Made by a program: the position numbers and the translations under genes | Assembly: GCA_016794665.1 (NCBI GenBank) | Contig: JAEUHB010000156.1 | Span: forward strand, 1-43,011 | Direction: 5' to 3' | Length of the DNA stretch: 43,011 bases | Source of the DNA: Opitutaceae bacterium | GTDB taxonomy: Bacteria > Verrucomicrobiota > Verrucomicrobiia > Opitutales > Opitutaceae | Part shown: in pieces, positions 23,220-32,015 of the stretch | Layout of the letters: each line of letters opens with the position of its first letter | Position numbering within the stretch: the stretch's first letter is position 1 | Notes under the pieces: model-generated | What the model was told of the DNA's origin: nothing | Database searches by the model: none | The model's input: only the letters and a program-made list of their open reading frames with translations

Positions 23220-23813
23220 TCAGTCCGCCAGCACCGAGCGGTGGCGGCGGAAATACGACACGCCCGACGTGATCGTGAGCACGGCCGAGAGCGCATAGAG
23301 CGCCATCCCGAGGATGCGCACGCCTTGCAGGACCGGGAGATTGCCGCTGCGAAAATCGAAATCGATCTCCAGCATGCGCGCCCCCATCAGCCAGCCGATC
23401 GCATTGAGCTGCACAAAGGTCTTCACCTTGCCGCCGGCATCGGCGTCGATCACCCGGCCCTTGATCGCAGCCGCGGTGCGCAGGCCGGAAATCGCAAATT
23501 CGCGGCAAAGGATGCAGAGCAGAAGCATCATCGCGGCGATATCGAAGCCCATGAAGTTCGCCTTGTCGTTCACCAGCGCCATCATCAGGCCCAGCACGAG
23601 CACCTTGTCGATCACGCTGTCCATGAAGCGGCCGAACGACGACACGAGCCCGCGCTCGCGCGCGATCTTGCCGTCGAGCCAGTCCGTGAGCGCCGCCGCG
23701 ATGAAGAGCCAGAACGCGACCGTCGCTCCAAACGGGAAGCCGGCATACATGAGCCCCACGACCGCGAACATGAGCGGCACGCGCGAGATCGTGAGCAGGT
23801 TCGGGAGGTTCAT
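23220..23813 (-). CDS. pgsA: CDP-diacylglycerol-glycerol-3-phosphate 3-phosphatidyltransferase
   Basis: Joins CDP-diacylglycerol and glycerol-3-phosphate to make phosphatidylglycerol phosphate in the inner membrane. Seen: 197 residues from MNLPNLLTISR, the usual PgsA N-terminus, with several membrane spans and the CDP-alcohol phosphotransferase signature complete: DWLDGKIARERG, then G, D and D in GRFMDSVIDK. Longer in-frame starts (for example at 23894) add residues with no family match. The downstream partner pgpA follows after 3 bases; coaD diverges upstream. Its substrate glycerol-3-phosphate is also the product handled by the glp genes at 4791-8747, though no direct link is shown. Confidence 0.95.
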   Translation of the reverse strand: MNLPNLLTISRVPLMFAVVGLMYAGFPFGATVAFWLFIAAALTDWLDGKIARERGLVSSFGRFMDSVIDKVLVLGLMMALVNDKANFMGFDIAAMMLLLCILCREFAISGLRTAAAIKGRVIDADAGGKVKTFVQLNAIGWLMGARMLEIDFDFRSGNLPVLQGVRILGMALYALSAVLTITSGVSYFRRHRSVLAD

Positions 23814-23991
23814 CGCGGGAAACCCGACCGAAGACACGGGCGCCATCGCCGATGGCAAGCGCGGAGCAGGGGCGCGGAGAACTTCCTCTGTCATGCACGC
23901 TGCGAGACGGAGCGGACGAGCCGCGGTTTCACGGGCGCGAAAAACGCCATCGCCAGCCGCCGCGCCCTCGTCTTGGCTCCGTGGCCTGCCC

Positions 23992-24474
23992 ATGCGCCAC
24001 TGCATCTATCCCGGCACGTTCGATCCCATCACCTACGGGCACCTCGATGTGCTCGCGCGCGCCGCCAAGCTCTTTGACAAGGTCACCGTCGCCGTGGCCG
24101 AGAGCGCGGGCAAAGCCCCGCTCTTCCCCGCCGCGCGCCGCGTCGAGCTCATCGCCGCCAACGTCGGCCAGTGGCCGCACGTCAGCGTCACGACCTTCGG
24201 CGGCCTGCTCGTCGAGTTCTGCATGGCGCAGAAGGCCGACGCGATCATCCGCGGGCTGCGCGCGCTGTCGGACTTCGAGTTCGAGTTCAACATGGCGCTG
24301 ATGAATCGCCACCTGCAGCCCAAGCTCGAAACGCTCTTCGTGATGCCCAACGAGCAATTCAGCTACACGAGCTCGACGCTGGTGAAGCAGGTCGCGACCT
24401 TCGGCGGCGACGTCGCCCACTTCGTCCCGCCCAACGTGGCGAAGGCGCTGCGGGAGGCTTACGGGAAGGGATAA
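23992..24474 (+). CDS. coaD: Phosphopantetheine adenylyltransferase
   Basis: Fourth step of coenzyme A synthesis: 4'-phosphopantetheine plus ATP gives dephospho-CoA. Seen: 160 residues, normal length; nucleotide-binding start CIYPGTFDPITYGHLDVLARA (T/HxGH-type motif), AIIRGLRALSDFEFEFNMALMNR, LETLFVMPNEQFSYTSSTLVK with the second ATP motif, and the C-terminal FVPPNVAKALRE. The ATG at 23992 was chosen because the family N-terminus begins directly there. It is divergent from pgsA with about 180 bases between, which should hold both promoters; no clear boxes were identified. Confidence 0.97.
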   Translation: MRHCIYPGTFDPITYGHLDVLARAAKLFDKVTVAVAESAGKAPLFPAARRVELIAANVGQWPHVSVTTFGGLLVEFCMAQKADAIIRGLRALSDFEFEFNMALMNRHLQPKLETLFVMPNEQFSYTSSTLVKQVATFGGDVAHFVPPNVAKALREAYGKG

Positions 24475-24501
24475 ACGACGGAGAGTTCGCGCGCAGAGAA
24501 A

Positions 24502-24807
24502 ATGAACCTCCCGCTATTTTTGGCGCACGGCGGCGGATGGCCGATGGTAGCTCTCATCGGAGCTTACGGGATCATAGTGGTCACCGGTTTGGTTGCCCCA
24601 TGCGTGGCGTATTTCGCCTCAACAAACAGAGGCAAAATGATCGGCGTCTTGTTTGGCTTGGTCGCCGTTATCGGAGCGGCCGCATTCTTGGCGCTGCTTT
24701 GGGAGGCCGTGAAACAGTCTCCCAAGTCGTTCACACCTTTATTCGTCGCGGCGCCTTTAGGCCTGTGCGGAGTGTTGCTTGGAACCCTTCGTCGAGTCGA
24801 GAAGTGA
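24502..24807 (+). CDS. Small hypothetical membrane protein of lower GC
   Basis: I do not recognise this gene. Seen: 101 residues with three hydrophobic segments (about 15-38, 46-68 and 79-96), a short periplasmic or cytoplasmic start (MNLPLFLAHGGGW) and a basic C-terminus (RRVEK). The base composition is visibly lower in GC than its neighbours, with many A- or T-ending codons (for example TTT, GTA, AAA, TTA), which suggests recent arrival or weak selection. It begins 27 bases after coaD on the same strand and converges with the amidohydrolase gene. Possibly one gene of a cargo or a membrane stress peptide; no function is claimed. Confidence 0.6.
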   Translation: MNLPLFLAHGGGWPMVALIGAYGIIVVTGLVAPCVAYFASTNRGKMIGVLFGLVAVIGAAAFLALLWEAVKQSPKSFTPLFVAAPLGLCGVLLGTLRRVEK

Positions 24808-24828
24808 GCGGTAGTGGCCAGCGGCAGT

Positions 24829-26154
24829 TCACCGCCCCGACTTCAACTGCTCATACTTCTTCTCGTATTTGTCCCGCAGGCGCGTGTGGCGGCTGGAGAG
24901 ATCGATGCGGGCGCCGTCGATGTAGGCTTGCTCGACCTGCGTCGTGACTTCGAGCGGGTCGCCGGTCGTGACGATCACCGTGGCACGCTTGCCGACCTCG
25001 ATGGAGCCGAGCTCGGCCGCGACTCCGAGGAGCTGGGCGGGATAGAGCGTGACGGACTTGAGCGCCTCGGCGGGCGGCAGGCCGTAGGCCGCGGCCTTGG
25101 CCGCCTGATACGGCAGGTTGCGGTCGGACATCGTGCCCATCTCGGCGCTGCCATCGTTGGCGATGCAGAAGCGCACGCCGGCGGCGGAGAGTTTGCCCGG
25201 GTTGGCGTAGCTCGCGTCGTAGGGGTCCTCGCGGCGCAGCGGGAGCGTGAGCACAGGGCTCACGATCACGGGGATGTCGTGCGCCTTCAGGAGATCGGCG
25301 ACCTTCCACGCTTCGGTGGCGCCGACGATCGTGATTTTCACTTTCTCGGCCTGGGCCCACGCGACCGCGGCCTCAATCTGCTTGCGCTCGTCGGCGTGGA
25401 CAAAGACCGCGCGCTCACCCCGCAGCACGGGCAGCATCGCTTCCCAGCGCGAGTCGAAGTCGGTGCGCGCGGCGGCGCCCTCGCGGGCCTTCGCGTAGGC
25501 GCGCGCCGTGGCGAAGGCGTCGCGCAGGCGGCGGAGGTTGTCGGCGATGGCGCGCTCCTGCGCGGTCGCGGCGATTGCGGCGCCAGGGTCGCGGTTCACC
25601 GCCATGCTCGGCCAGTAGATGTGCAAGGCGACCGCGGCGCGGAGCGTGAGGTCCTCCCACGTCCAGCCATCCATGCGGATGAGCGTCGACGTGCCGGCCA
25701 GGAGACTGGGGCCCATCGGCACGCTGAGGGCGGTGAGGATGCCGTTGGCGCGCGAGACGGGGATGTGGTCGCTGTCGGGATTGAGCGCGGGCTGGGCGCG
25801 GGCGTTGGGATTGAGCGCGCCGGTCTCCGCGAGATCGACGGAGCCGCGGACGGACCCGTGCTCGGTCAGGCCCATGCCGCTCACCGCGGAAATGAGGCCG
25901 GGGTAGACGTGCTTGCCCGAGACATCGACGACCGTCACGCCCGCCGGCGCCGCGAGCTTCGCGCCGATGGCCGCGATCTTGCCGTCGCGCATGAGCACGT
26001 CGGTCGCGGGCAAGTCGGCGCCGCTCACGGTGTGGACGGTCGCGCCGCGCAGGAGCACCGGTTTGCCGGGCTTGGCGACCGGGATGGAGTCGGAGGCGTG
26101 GGCGGTGACGCCGACGAGCAGGGCTGCAAGAACAGCGGAAAATTTACGGTGCAT
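24829..26154 (-). CDS. Exported amidohydrolase-family protein lacking the first metal motif
   Basis: Seen: 441 residues with a signal peptide (MHRKFSAVLAALLVGVTAHAS) and the amidohydrolase frame: an N-terminal beta-sandwich (VLLRGATVHTVSG, VLMRDGKIAAIG, KHVYPGLIS) and C-terminal features (VFVHADERKQI, FCIANDGSAEMGT, ALKSVTLYPAQLLGV, GSIEVGKRATVIV). Where active amidohydrolases have HxH after 'PGLID' it reads AVSGMGLTEHG, so the first metal pair is missing. Either the active site differs or the protein has lost hydrolase activity. Its start overlaps the stop of the upstream double amidohydrolase by 11 bases, so the two are co-translated and may work together, for instance as a hetero-complex (inference). 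The substrate is unknown. Confidence 0.85.
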   Translation of the reverse strand: MHRKFSAVLAALLVGVTAHASDSIPVAKPGKPVLLRGATVHTVSGADLPATDVLMRDGKIAAIGAKLAAPAGVTVVDVSGKHVYPGLISAVSGMGLTEHGSVRGSVDLAETGALNPNARAQPALNPDSDHIPVSRANGILTALSVPMGPSLLAGTSTLIRMDGWTWEDLTLRAAVALHIYWPSMAVNRDPGAAIAATAQERAIADNLRRLRDAFATARAYAKAREGAAARTDFDSRWEAMLPVLRGERAVFVHADERKQIEAAVAWAQAEKVKITIVGATEAWKVADLLKAHDIPVIVSPVLTLPLRREDPYDASYANPGKLSAAGVRFCIANDGSAEMGTMSDRNLPYQAAKAAAYGLPPAEALKSVTLYPAQLLGVAAELGSIEVGKRATVIVTTGDPLEVTTQVEQAYIDGARIDLSSRHTRLRDKYEKKYEQLKSGR

Positions 26155-29100
26155 GGGTGGTGCAGTTGAGGGCGTCGGCTCCGTCGTGGTAGATGCCTTG
26201 GAATTCGCGGGAGCGATGGGCCTCCATCGCCATCAGGATCCGGATGATGTCGGGCGTGGGCTCGGCCGTGGCGGCGGGCGCGGACCCGCCGCGGCCACCG
26301 GCGGCCGGCGCGCCGCCGGCGCCGAGCGCGCGCGCACGCTCGGCAAGGGCCTTTTGCGCGAGGGCCTCGCGCTCGTTCGCCGCGGCGGCGCGCAGCTCCG
26401 CGTCATCGGCGAGCGAGAAATACATCCGCCCGTCGATCCAGGTCTGCTCGGCGCGCGCATAGCTGGACAGCGGGCTCGCGCTCCAGATCACGAAGTCGGC
26501 GTCCTTGCCGCGCTCAAGCGATCCCACGCGGTCATCGATGCGGAGCTGCTTCGCGGGGTTGAGCGTGACGAACTTCAGTGCCTCCTCCTCGGGCACGCCG
26601 CCGTATTTCACGGCCTTGGCGGCCTCGGTGTTGAGGCGGCGCGCGAGCTCGGCGTTGTCGGAGTTGAACGAGACATTCACACCCGCCCGGTGCATGATCG
26701 CGCCGGCGTAAGGGATGGCATCGACAACCTCGTATTTGTAGGCCCACCAATCGGTGAAGCACGACGCGCCGGCGCCGAGCTTCGCGATTTCGTCGGCGAC
26801 CTTGTAGCCCTCGAGGATGTGCTGAAACGTCGCGACCTGAAGCTTCTCGCGCTGCGCGAGCCGGATGAACATCAGCACCTCGTCCTGCCGGTAGGAGTGG
26901 ATGTGCACGAGGCGCTCGCCCTTGAGAATCTCGAGCGCGGCCTCGAGGCGGAGGTTGCGGCGCGGGGGCAGCGCGGCGCCGGGCGCGGCCTTGAGCGCGC
27001 GCTCGTAATCGCGCGCCTGCGCAAAGGTGTCGGCCATGATCTGCTCCACGCCCATGCGCGTGGCGGGATAGCGTGCGGGCGTGCCGGCGACCGGTGTGCG
27101 GTTGGACTGCTTGACGTTCTCGCCGAGGGCGAACTTCACCCCGGGCGGCGCGCCGGCGAACTTCAGCTGTTCCGGCAACCCGCCCCAGCGCAGCTTTATC
27201 ACCTGGTTCTGCCCGCCCATCGGGTTGGCGGAACCATGGAGGAGGTTCGACGTCGTGGTGCCGCCGCCAAGCTGGCGGTAGATGCTGATGTCGGTCGCAT
27301 CAAGCACGTCGCCGACCCGCACCTCGACGGTGATGGCGCTCGTGCCTTCGTTGACGCCACGCGAGATCGCCGTGTGCGAGTGGCAGTCAATCATGCCGGC
27401 GGTCACATGCTTGCCCGCGGCGTCGATCACGACGGCACCGGCGGGAGCCTCGAGATACCGGCCGACTTCGACAATCTTGCCGGCGCGCACAAGCAGGTCG
27501 CCGCCGTCGATACGGCCGGCGGGGCCGCTGGTCCACAGCGTCGCGCCGCGCACGAGCACGGCGGCCGGCTGGGCCGGCAGGCCCTTGCGACCGTAGGCGC
27601 CGGCGGGCCACGCGTCTGCATTGGCGAGGAAAGTCTCCGCCCGTGGCGGGGGCGGCGCGGAGGGGCGCCCGGGCGCGCCTGTGCGCTCGGCGGTCCAGCG
27701 AAACGCCGTGCCGTCCGGCAGCAGACCCGTGCCGTCAATCGTCGGGCCTGTCACCGTCCCGGCGAGGCGGACGGTGCCCTTGGCCTCCTTGCCTTGAAAC
27801 AATTCCGCGGGTGCGAGCAACGTCAGCTGGCCGCGCGATTGGGTGAAGGTGACATCCTTGTCGCCGAGCCGCACGCGCGGCCGGGCACCGGCGCGGCCTT
27901 CGATTTTCAGTTCGGCCGGCGCCGTCGCGCCGAGCCACGCGATATTCCACGTGCCGCGGGCGTCGACGCGCTGGGCGGCCTCGGTCTCGAAGCGCGCGCC
28001 GTCCACCCATACCTCCGTGATCTCCGCCGCGGCTTCACTCGAAAAAAGATCGCCGGTTGCGACGGTGAAATGGGCGGGGCGCCCCACCGCAATCGTGCCC
28101 ACAACATCACCGACGCCGAGAGCCTGCGCCGGCACGGTCGTGATGGCGGCGAGCGCAGCGTCGGGTGGCAGGCCGCGGCGCACGGCGAGGCGCACGGCGG
28201 ACCAGAACTGCGTGTCGGGCGAGCGCAGGCCAGCGGTGGTGAAGGCCACCGGCACACCGGCGGCGGCGAGGCGCGCGGGGTTGGACGGCGCGAGCTCCCA
28301 ATGCTGGAGCGTCGAGAGCGGCACATCGCCGGCTTTGTCAGGTGTCTCGACCTCGGGCACCGCGGGGAAATTCAGCGGCACGATCACCGGGGTCCTTTTC
28401 GCGGCGAGCGCGGCGGTCATGCGGTATTCGGCCCCGCGGCCGCGCAGCACGGGCTTCAGCCTGAACTCATCCGCGATCGCCTGGGCGCGCAGAAGGTCGA
28501 GTTCATCCTGCGTGTCGAGGACGACGGGGCGCGTGCCCGAGACGCAGTCGGCGAGCGCGGCGAGCGACGCGTTGGCCTCCGGGCGCTCAAGCGCGGGATT
28601 CCGTCCGTGCGCGGCGGCGGCATCGCGGTGCCACTGCGCGTCGAGCAGTGTCTGCCGCACGATCGCGATGGAACCCATGAGCGACGCGGGGTAGCCGCCG
28701 GAGCCGAACTCAAACCCGACGTGCTGCGCCACGCGAGACCGGAGCAAAATTGATCCCGGCGCCCGGCCACTCAGGCTCACGAGCGCGCTCTCGCCGCGAA
28801 ACACGCCCCGCGCAGGCACGACCGCCGCCGACGTAAAGCCGAGTTCGCGCAGACCCGCGGCGCCGCGGTCGTCGGCAATGAGGACTCGGGCCATCTCTCG
28901 CTCAGGCATCACGCGGGCGTTCCACGAGCGCGCGGCCGCCACCGGGCTTTGCGACTCGGAGGCGTTCGCAGCCGTTGGGGCCGCCCCACCCCGCCCGCCG
29001 CGCCCCGACGGCGCGGCTCCGGGCGCACTCACACTGTCGGCTCGCAGCGCTGGCGGAAGGTGCACCTCGGCCAACGGCTCGAAGAACCCAGCGTAAATCG

Positions 29101-29422
29101 TCTTCCCCTCCGCGGGCCAAACCCGCGCTTCGGGCGGCAGGGCCACCGCCGGTTCCGCGCCCACCGCCGCAATCACGCCGTCGCGGACCACGATTGTGCC
29201 GCGCGCAATCACCGCGCCGGGCGCCGTGACGATGCGCGCGCCGGTTATCGCATGAGTGCGCGGCGAGGCGTCGCGCAATCCCTCGATCGGGGACGACGAG
29301 ACCTGCCCATGCAGTCCGGCCGCCAGCGAGGCCGCGATCGCGGCCGAAACTGCGCAAATTTTGCCCGCCGCGGCCAGCGGGACTTGAACGGAGACAGGAT
29401 GCTGGGGAGTCGTGGTTCGCAT
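26144..29422 (-). CDS. Exported double amidohydrolase fusion (degenerate N-half, intact C-half)
   Basis: Seen: 1092 residues with a signal-like N-terminus (hydrophobic 16-38, near GLHGQ). The N-terminal half (about 57-480) has the amidohydrolase sandwich (ITGARIVTAPG, IVVRDGVIAAVG, TIYAGFFEP) and a C-terminal ALGVGDVVGTIAVGRPAHFTV, but no HxH. A linker of about 480-615 follows, with a lipocalin-like or beta region and a Pro/Arg patch. The C-terminal half (about 620-1045) is complete: GMIDCHSHTA (H681, H683), VHIHSYRQDE (840, 842), TFQHILEG (H868), NSDNAE (D922), VGSLERGKDADFVI. Such double-length proteins occur in Verrucomicrobia, Gemmatimonadetes and Bacteroidetes, usually annotated as imidazolonepropionase-like; the reaction is unknown. 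ATG 29422 was chosen because codons further upstream have no family match. Confidence 0.88.
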   Translation of the reverse strand: MRTTTPQHPVSVQVPLAAAGKICAVSAAIAASLAAGLHGQVSSSPIEGLRDASPRTHAITGARIVTAPGAVIARGTIVVRDGVIAAVGAEPAVALPPEARVWPAEGKTIYAGFFEPLAEVHLPPALRADSVSAPGAAPSGRGGRGGAAPTAANASESQSPVAAARSWNARVMPEREMARVLIADDRGAAGLRELGFTSAAVVPARGVFRGESALVSLSGRAPGSILLRSRVAQHVGFEFGSGGYPASLMGSIAIVRQTLLDAQWHRDAAAAHGRNPALERPEANASLAALADCVSGTRPVVLDTQDELDLLRAQAIADEFRLKPVLRGRGAEYRMTAALAAKRTPVIVPLNFPAVPEVETPDKAGDVPLSTLQHWELAPSNPARLAAAGVPVAFTTAGLRSPDTQFWSAVRLAVRRGLPPDAALAAITTVPAQALGVGDVVGTIAVGRPAHFTVATGDLFSSEAAAEITEVWVDGARFETEAAQRVDARGTWNIAWLGATAPAELKIEGRAGARPRVRLGDKDVTFTQSRGQLTLLAPAELFQGKEAKGTVRLAGTVTGPTIDGTGLLPDGTAFRWTAERTGAPGRPSAPPPPRAETFLANADAWPAGAYGRKGLPAQPAAVLVRGATLWTSGPAGRIDGGDLLVRAGKIVEVGRYLEAPAGAVVIDAAGKHVTAGMIDCHSHTAISRGVNEGTSAITVEVRVGDVLDATDISIYRQLGGGTTTSNLLHGSANPMGGQNQVIKLRWGGLPEQLKFAGAPPGVKFALGENVKQSNRTPVAGTPARYPATRMGVEQIMADTFAQARDYERALKAAPGAALPPRRNLRLEAALEILKGERLVHIHSYRQDEVLMFIRLAQREKLQVATFQHILEGYKVADEIAKLGAGASCFTDWWAYKYEVVDAIPYAGAIMHRAGVNVSFNSDNAELARRLNTEAAKAVKYGGVPEEEALKFVTLNPAKQLRIDDRVGSLERGKDADFVIWSASPLSSYARAEQTWIDGRMYFSLADDAELRAAAANEREALAQKALAERARALGAGGAPAAGGRGGSAPAATAEPTPDIIRILMAMEAHRSREFQGIYHDGADALNCTTHAP

Positions 29423-29660
29423 GGCGTGCGCCCTAGAGTGTGCGCGGCGCGAAGCAAGGCCCAGCCGGGCGGATGCGCAACAGAACATTTTGGCCCGGGC
29501 GCCATCGCCGCATTCTCCTCCGATACTTTTCCGGGATCGCCCCGTCTTTGCGAGCGCGCATCGGCCGAAGCCGCAGCCTGACCGTCTGCGAAATTTGCCT
29601 TTGCTCACGCCTCAACTTCCACCAACCGTCCCCGCTTCCACCCCTTCACTCACCGTTCCC

Positions 29661-31208
29661 ATGGCCAAATCGAAAAGCTACGGCGGCCTCATCGTCGTCA
29701 TTATCCTGCTCCTAGCCGCCGGCGGTGGCGCATGGTTCTTCATGCGTGGCAAGACGGAGAAGAAGCCTGATGTCCAGACCGCGAAGGTCGCCCGCGGCGA
29801 CATCACGCAGTCCGTGACGGCCACGGGCGATCTACAGCCCGTCGTGACCGTCGACATCGGCGCCCAAGTCTCCGGCCAAATCAAGGAGGTGCTCGTCGAC
29901 TTCAACTCAATCGTGAAGGCCGGCGACGTGCTCGCAAAGATCGACGAGGCCACGCCGACGCAACGGCTCAAGCAGGCCGAGGCCGATCTCGAGTCGACCA
30001 AGGCCAGCAACCGGCTCATCCAGCTCAACGTCGATCGCACCAAGGAGCTTTTCGCCAAGAAGCTCGTCTCACAGCAGGAGCTCGACAACATCGAGGCGCA
30101 GCTCGCCCAGTCCAATGCGACGCTCCTCACCCGCACCGCCGCGGTCGAAAACGCGCGGCTGGATCTTTCGCGTTGCGTCATCACCGCGCCCATCGATGGC
30201 ATGGTGCTCGACCGCAAGACCGACAAGGGCCGCACCGTGAACGCCAGCATGAACGCCCCTGTGCTGTTCACCTTGGTCGCAGACCTCACCAAGATGCAGA
30301 TCAACGCCGCCGTCGCCGAGGCCGACATCGGCAGCATCTCGGAAGGCCAGGAGGTCAAGTTCACCGTCGACGCCTTCCCGAATCGCACCTTCAGCGGAAA
30401 GGTTCGCATGGTCCGCAATGCGGCCAGCGCCAGCCAGAGCGTCGTCTCCTATGCCACAATCATCGACGTCTCCAATGACGACATGAAGCTGAAGCCCGGG
30501 ATGACCGCCAATGTCTCCATCATCGTGTCTCAGCGGCCCGGCGTCCTCCGTGTCGCCAACTCCGCCCTCCGCGTCCGCATCCCCCAGGACATGCTCCCGA
30601 AATCCGGCGCCGACCCGAAATCCGGCAAAGGTGGCGAGGCTGCCAAGGGTGGCGGCGCGAATCTCACGGACGACGAGCGCATGCGCGCCACCATGGAAAT
30701 CATGCGGGCCGTGGGCTTCGAACGCGGCTCGCCCGCGAGCCCCGAGCAAATCGAGAAAGCCAAGGTGCTGGCCAAGGAAAAGGGACTCGACCCTGACCTC
30801 GTGGCCGCGCGCTTCTCCATGCCCGCCGGCCGCGGCAAGCGCGGCGGCGACGGCGCCGGTTCTGGCGGCAGCCGGGGCGGCAGCGGCGGCGGCTTCAGCC
30901 GCGGCGGTGGCGGCGCCAGCGGCGCCGGCGACCGCGGCTTCAACAGCACGATCGTCACCCGCACGCTCTATCGCGTGCCCGACATCAACGCGCTTGAAAA
31001 GAAGATCGAGCCCGTTTCCGTGCGCCTTGGCGTCTCGGACGGTTTCTACACCGAGGTCCTCGAAGGCCTGAACGACGGGGACAACATGGTGACCGGCGTT
31101 TCCGTTCCTGGCGCGGCGGCGGCTGCCGCCGGCGGCATGAACAACCCGTTCCAAGGCGGTCGCGGCCCCGGCGGCTTCAGCGGCGGCAGCTCGCGCGGTG
31201 GTCGCTGA
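29661..31208 (+). CDS. MacA-type periplasmic adaptor (HlyD/RND membrane-fusion protein) with Gly-rich insert
   Basis: Links an inner-membrane ABC transporter to an outer-membrane channel. Seen: 515 residues; N-terminal membrane anchor (8-28), lipoyl/barrel-sandwich halves (about 45-100 with DIGAQVSGQIKEVLVDFNSIVKAGDVL, and 170-200 with RCVITAPIDGMVLDR), an alpha-hairpin between them (about 100-165) and a beta-barrel (about 210-300). Odd: residues about 311-428 are an insert ending in a run of Gly/Ser/Arg, and the C-terminus (about 484-515) is Gly/Ala/Arg-rich again; the membrane-proximal domain resumes at RTLYRVPDINALEKK. Start ATG 29661 gives the anchor at once. The 238-base gap to the left is divergent from the amidohydrolase genes and holds no gene. 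It is followed by the ATPase after 22 bases. Confidence 0.9.
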   Translation: MAKSKSYGGLIVVIILLLAAGGGAWFFMRGKTEKKPDVQTAKVARGDITQSVTATGDLQPVVTVDIGAQVSGQIKEVLVDFNSIVKAGDVLAKIDEATPTQRLKQAEADLESTKASNRLIQLNVDRTKELFAKKLVSQQELDNIEAQLAQSNATLLTRTAAVENARLDLSRCVITAPIDGMVLDRKTDKGRTVNASMNAPVLFTLVADLTKMQINAAVAEADIGSISEGQEVKFTVDAFPNRTFSGKVRMVRNAASASQSVVSYATIIDVSNDDMKLKPGMTANVSIIVSQRPGVLRVANSALRVRIPQDMLPKSGADPKSGKGGEAAKGGGANLTDDERMRATMEIMRAVGFERGSPASPEQIEKAKVLAKEKGLDPDLVAARFSMPAGRGKRGGDGAGSGGSRGGSGGGFSRGGGGASGAGDRGFNSTIVTRTLYRVPDINALEKKIEPVSVRLGVSDGFYTEVLEGLNDGDNMVTGVSVPGAAAAAAGGMNNPFQGGRGPGGFSGGSSRGGR

Positions 31209-31230
31209 GCGCCTGCAACTCCCAGTGACC

Positions 31231-32010
31231 ATGGCACCCGTTGTCCAAATCAAGGACATCCACAAGATCTATGACTCCGGCGAGGTGCCGGTGCACGCGG
31301 TCCGCGGTGTCTCGCTCGACATCCACAAGGGAGAGTTCGTCGCCCTCATGGGCGCCTCGGGCTCGGGCAAGTCGACGCTGATGAACATGCTCGGCTGCCT
31401 CGATCGCCCCACCCGCGGCACCTACAAGCTCGACGGCATCGACGTCTCCGCCCTCGACCGCAACGAGCTGGCCGACATCCGCAACCAGAAGCTCGGCTTC
31501 GTCTTTCAGGGCTTCAACCTCCTTGCACGCACGACCGCCCTTGAGAACGTCGAGCTTCCCATGCTTTACGGTCGCACCCGCAAACTTTCCACCTCGGAGA
31601 TTCGCGAACGCGCGCACCACTGCTTGGAAATCGTGGGCCTGGCGAATCGCGCCGACCACATGCCCAACCAGCTCTCCGGCGGCCAGCAGCAGCGCGTCGC
31701 GATCGCGCGGGGTCTCGTCAACGAGCCGCAGGTCCTCCTCGCCGACGAGCCCACCGGCAACCTCGATTCCAAGACCTCCATCGAGGTCATGGGCGTGTTT
31801 CAAAGACTCAACGACGAGGGGATCTCGATTGTGATGGTCACCCACGAGCTCGACATCGCGCACTACTGCAAGCGCAACCTCATCCTGCGCGATGGCGTCG
31901 TCGTCCGCGACGAGGCCGTCGCCAACCGGAGCATCGCCGCCGTCGAGCTCGCGAAACTCAAGAGCGCGGAAGCCGCCGCAAAACTGACCGCCTCCCCCGC
32001 CGCCCACTAG
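31231..32010 (+). CDS. MacB-type ABC transporter ATPase
   Basis: ATPase of a MacB/LolD-type mechanotransmission ABC transporter. Seen: 259 residues; Walker A GASGSGKS (41-48), Q-loop [21 protein letters not shown], signature LSGGQQQR (148-155), Walker [14 protein letters not shown] (168-180) and switch His in [12 protein letters not shown]. The pattern '[18 protein letters not shown]' is typical of MacB and other efflux ATPases. Unlike E. coli MacB, ATPase and permease are separate genes. A GTG 33 bases upstream is possible but overlaps macA; ATG 31231 is preferred. The last about 30 residues are Ala/Lys-rich. The permease gene begins 5 bases after its stop. Confidence 0.95.
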   Translation: MAPVVQIKDIHKIYDSGEVPVHAVRGVSLDIHKGEFVALMGASGSGKSTLMNMLGCLDRPTRGTYKLDGIDVSALDRNELADIRNQKLGFVFQGFNLLARTTALENVELPMLYGRTRKLSTSEIRERAHHCLEIVGLANRADHMPNQLSGGQQQRVAIARGLVNEPQVLLADEPTGNLDSKTSIEVMGVFQRLNDEGISIVMVTHELDIAHYCKRNLILRDGVVVRDEAVANRSIAAVELAKLKSAEAAAKLTASPAAH

Positions 32011-32015
32011 CCGCC

